Source: an uncultured bacterium (GTDB lineage: Bacteria > Planctomycetota > UBA1135 > GCA-002686595). From it: a DNA stretch of 64,000 bases. A program made the position numbers and the translations under genes. The notes under the pieces were generated by a model. The model was not told where the DNA came from and searched no databases. It saw nothing but the letters and a program-made list of their open reading frames with translations. Of the stretch, positions 62,358-64,000 are shown in pieces. How positions within the stretch are numbered: the first letter of the stretch is position 1; every line of letters starts with the position of its first letter. The DNA is taken from NCBI GenBank assembly GCA_938083085.1, contig CALLKX010000003.1, positions 1 through 64,000 of the forward strand, read 5' to 3'.

Positions 62358-64000
62358 TCAGTCGGATTCGGGCGTCGGGAGCGTCACTTCGACGCGCCGC
62401 AGGGCGCCGGAGCGCCCCCAGATGGCGCGACTCGTTTCCGGGTCCAGCTCGGCGGCGTCATGGCTCGTTCGGCTTCCGTCGGCGGAGATCAGCTCGACCT
62501 TCGCCGCGGCTCCGCGCTGGATCACGAAGGGGACCCCGCAGTGAGAGATGGCCATGGCACCGGTGGGGACGTCGACGAGCTCACCCCTGGGTGAGCGCAG
62601 CATCCCGGCGTCCAGGCGGAGCTCGGGGTCGTGCAGGAGCGCGCCGTCGAATCGAATCCGCCCGTCCTTGATGCGGAGGCCGACCTCGCCGATTCGGGAG
62701 AGCAGGTCCTCCTTGACCTGCCCGCTCATGCCAGGCTGCCGCGCGCCGCCGTCCGCCTGGGAGTGCGAGTAGGGCTCGGTGGGGAAGGCGCCGAACTCCT
62801 CCGGTGACTTGTGCGTGCCCAGCCCAGCGCGTGCGGCGCGATAGTGCCGCCTGAGCGCCGCGCAGACCTCCTCGGGCTCACCGTGGTCGATCGCGCACCA
62901 GAGGGTCTCCTGGACCGCGAGGATGAGCTTCGAGGTCATGTGCCAGAACGTGCAGCCGAGCCCCTCGTAGCCAAAGAAGGTGCCGGAGCGGCCGGTGAAG
63001 GCGGCGTGGTCAAAGACCGCCTCGTACTCCTCGAGGAGCGCGGCGCGGTCGCGCTGGACGGAGGCCGACATCGGGCCATCCTGAAGCGCGTCGAGGGCCC
63101 CCGAGAGGGCCGCGGCGCTGTGGAGGCTCGGGGCGAAGCGGAGGCACTCTGCCCCTGCGCGGACCACCGAGCGGTCGCCGGATTCGATCAGGTCCCTGAT
63201 GAGCGGCACGCGCTCCTCGGCTTCGTCGTGGAGCACGCCCTTGTCCAGCAGGCCGGGCAGGTCTCGGTCTGGATAGAGCAGGTAGGTGTCGAGATCCTCA
63301 CGGTGGAGGGAGCTGGCTCGGAGCGCATCCAGGAGGGCCACCGCCTCCGCGCCGCGCACGATCCCGGCAGAGAGCGCAGCCACCTGGCCCTCCAGCATGA
63401 GGGGGAGGTGTCGAACGCGAACCTCGGCCTCTCCAAACGCCACGAGGTCGTAGCCGTGGAAGAGTCCGTCCTCGCGTACGTTCGCGTCCGCGGTGGCCTT
63501 CAACCACTCTGCCGCCGCGGCGAAGAGGCGGCGCAGGGTCTCGGCCGGCGCCGTCTCCAGGCCGTCCTCCGTGTCGCCGTAGACGGCCACCCGGTGGCGC
63601 TCGCCGGCCCGGCCCAGGGCCTCGGTGGTGCTCCACCGTGCGGCCGGGTCTGACGTCGCGACGTCCACGTCTCCGGCCTCGAGGGCGGCGACGATGTCGT
63701 CGAGAAACTGGCGCGTCCGCGTGGAGAGCGAGAGCGACTCAGCCCCCCCGAAGACACCGGCGAGGACCTCCGTGTGGCGGAACATGGCGCAGGTCGTCAC
63801 GATCGAGGCGCCGGAGCCCACCAGGGCGTTGTTGGCGTCGTTCCACTCGGGGCGCTGGGTGTTCATCCAGATCCCGGCGCCGGGCACCAGGTTGGAGAGC
63901 TTGGCGAGAAAGGGGACCAGCAGCTTCTCCTCAAGTGTGGCACGCACCAGGCCCCCGTCGGAGTCATGGACGAGCTTGCCGTCGGCGCCCTCGCGGTCCA
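62358..64000 (-). CDS. Large protein of unknown function, N-terminus outside window
   Basis: The frame is open through the last base of the window, so only the C-terminal ~547 residues are seen. No signal or membrane segment is present in this part. It contains GIWMNTQRPEWNDANNALVG, reminiscent of the DWNDG-type segment of (alpha/alpha)6 phosphorylases such as GH94, several helix-rich stretches, and a beta-rich C-terminus (AMAISHCGVPFVIQRG). That would fit a glycoside-active toroid followed by a beta-sandwich, but this is a weak resemblance. No catalytic residues can be assigned. Confidence 0.5.
   Translation of the reverse strand, partial: DREGADGKLVHDSDGGLVRATLEEKLLVPFLAKLSNLVPGAGIWMNTQRPEWNDANNALVGSGASIVTTCAMFRHTEVLAGVFGGAESLSLSTRTRQFLDDIVAALEAGDVDVATSDPAARWSTTEALGRAGERHRVAVYGDTEDGLETAPAETLRRLFAAAAEWLKATADANVREDGLFHGYDLVAFGEAEVRVRHLPLMLEGQVAALSAGIVRGAEAVALLDALRASSLHREDLDTYLLYPDRDLPGLLDKGVLHDEAEERVPLIRDLIESGDRSVVRAGAECLRFAPSLHSAAALSGALDALQDGPMSASVQRDRAALLEEYEAVFDHAAFTGRSGTFFGYEGLGCTFWHMTSKLILAVQETLWCAIDHGEPEEVCAALRRHYRAARAGLGTHKSPEEFGAFPTEPYSHSQADGGARQPGMSGQVKEDLLSRIGEVGLRIKDGRIRFDGALLHDPELRLDAGMLRSPRGELVDVPTGAMAISHCGVPFVIQRGAAAKVELISADGSRTSHDAAELDPETSRAIWGRSGALRRVEVTLPTPESD

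Overview
The window is very GC-rich, densely coded bacterial chromosome. The gene content points to a planctomycete (Planctomycetota): three formylglycine sulfatases, a giant Ser/Thr kinase with a WD40 tail, a DUF1080 lipoprotein, a 62-residue Hc1-type histone-like protein, futalosine-pathway menaquinone genes, many secreted proteins of unknown function, and few recognisable Shine-Dalgarno sequences. This is inference from content; there is no rRNA or other phylogenetic marker here. No IS element, prophage or CRISPR array was seen.

Layout. 1-8.6 kb: a membrane spermidine-synthase-like protein (cut by the window start), a two-gene HTTM unit, a secreted protein with a 15-bp repeat, an MFS transporter and an unknown multi-pass protein. 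9-12.6 kb: a tightly overlapping oleB-oleC-oleD operon (long-chain olefin synthesis) with no oleA beside it. 12.8-31.5 kb: mostly secreted or envelope proteins: three sulfatases, a WD40 kinase, a secreted esterase-like hydrolase, an NRAMP-like transporter, an EfeO-like/di-haem oxidoreductase pair and a YCII lipoprotein. 31.5-33.6 kb: fabG-fabZ-fabI. 34.5-36.5 kb: a SerB-like phosphatase, a class V aminotransferase and a selenocysteine tRNA. 37.7-41.9 kb: an NfeD-NfeD-FloA membrane-microdomain operon. 42.7 kb: the histone-like gene with a clear terminator. 43.2-45.1 kb: mqnB and mqnD, the latter fused to a DUF952 domain. 45.2-54.1 kb: a six-CARDB lipoprotein, a RecQ-like helicase without its zinc cysteines, a proteasome-beta-like protease, and a tandem pair of secreted DUF1028 proteins. 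54.3-58.3 kb: a three-gene molybdenum hydroxylase operon whose FAD subunit carries the extra [4Fe-4S] cysteines of 4-hydroxybenzoyl-CoA reductase. 58.5-64 kb: a secreted protein, a canonical RecQ and a truncated large protein.

The most unusual observation links two places. The window encodes a tRNA-Sec (anticodon UCA) at 36.4 kb. The UGA that ends the WD40 kinase at 17340-17342 sits exactly where a cysteine would be in a pentapeptide repeat. The same frame continues after it with five more GGxxC-type units and then stops at a TAG. This is either a selenocysteine codon in a cysteine-repeat tail or a TGC-to-TGA nonsense change. No SECIS hairpin was evident by eye, so the question is open.

A second theme is short tandem repeats, often 15 or 18 bp and in frame, found in at least eight places in coding and non-coding DNA.
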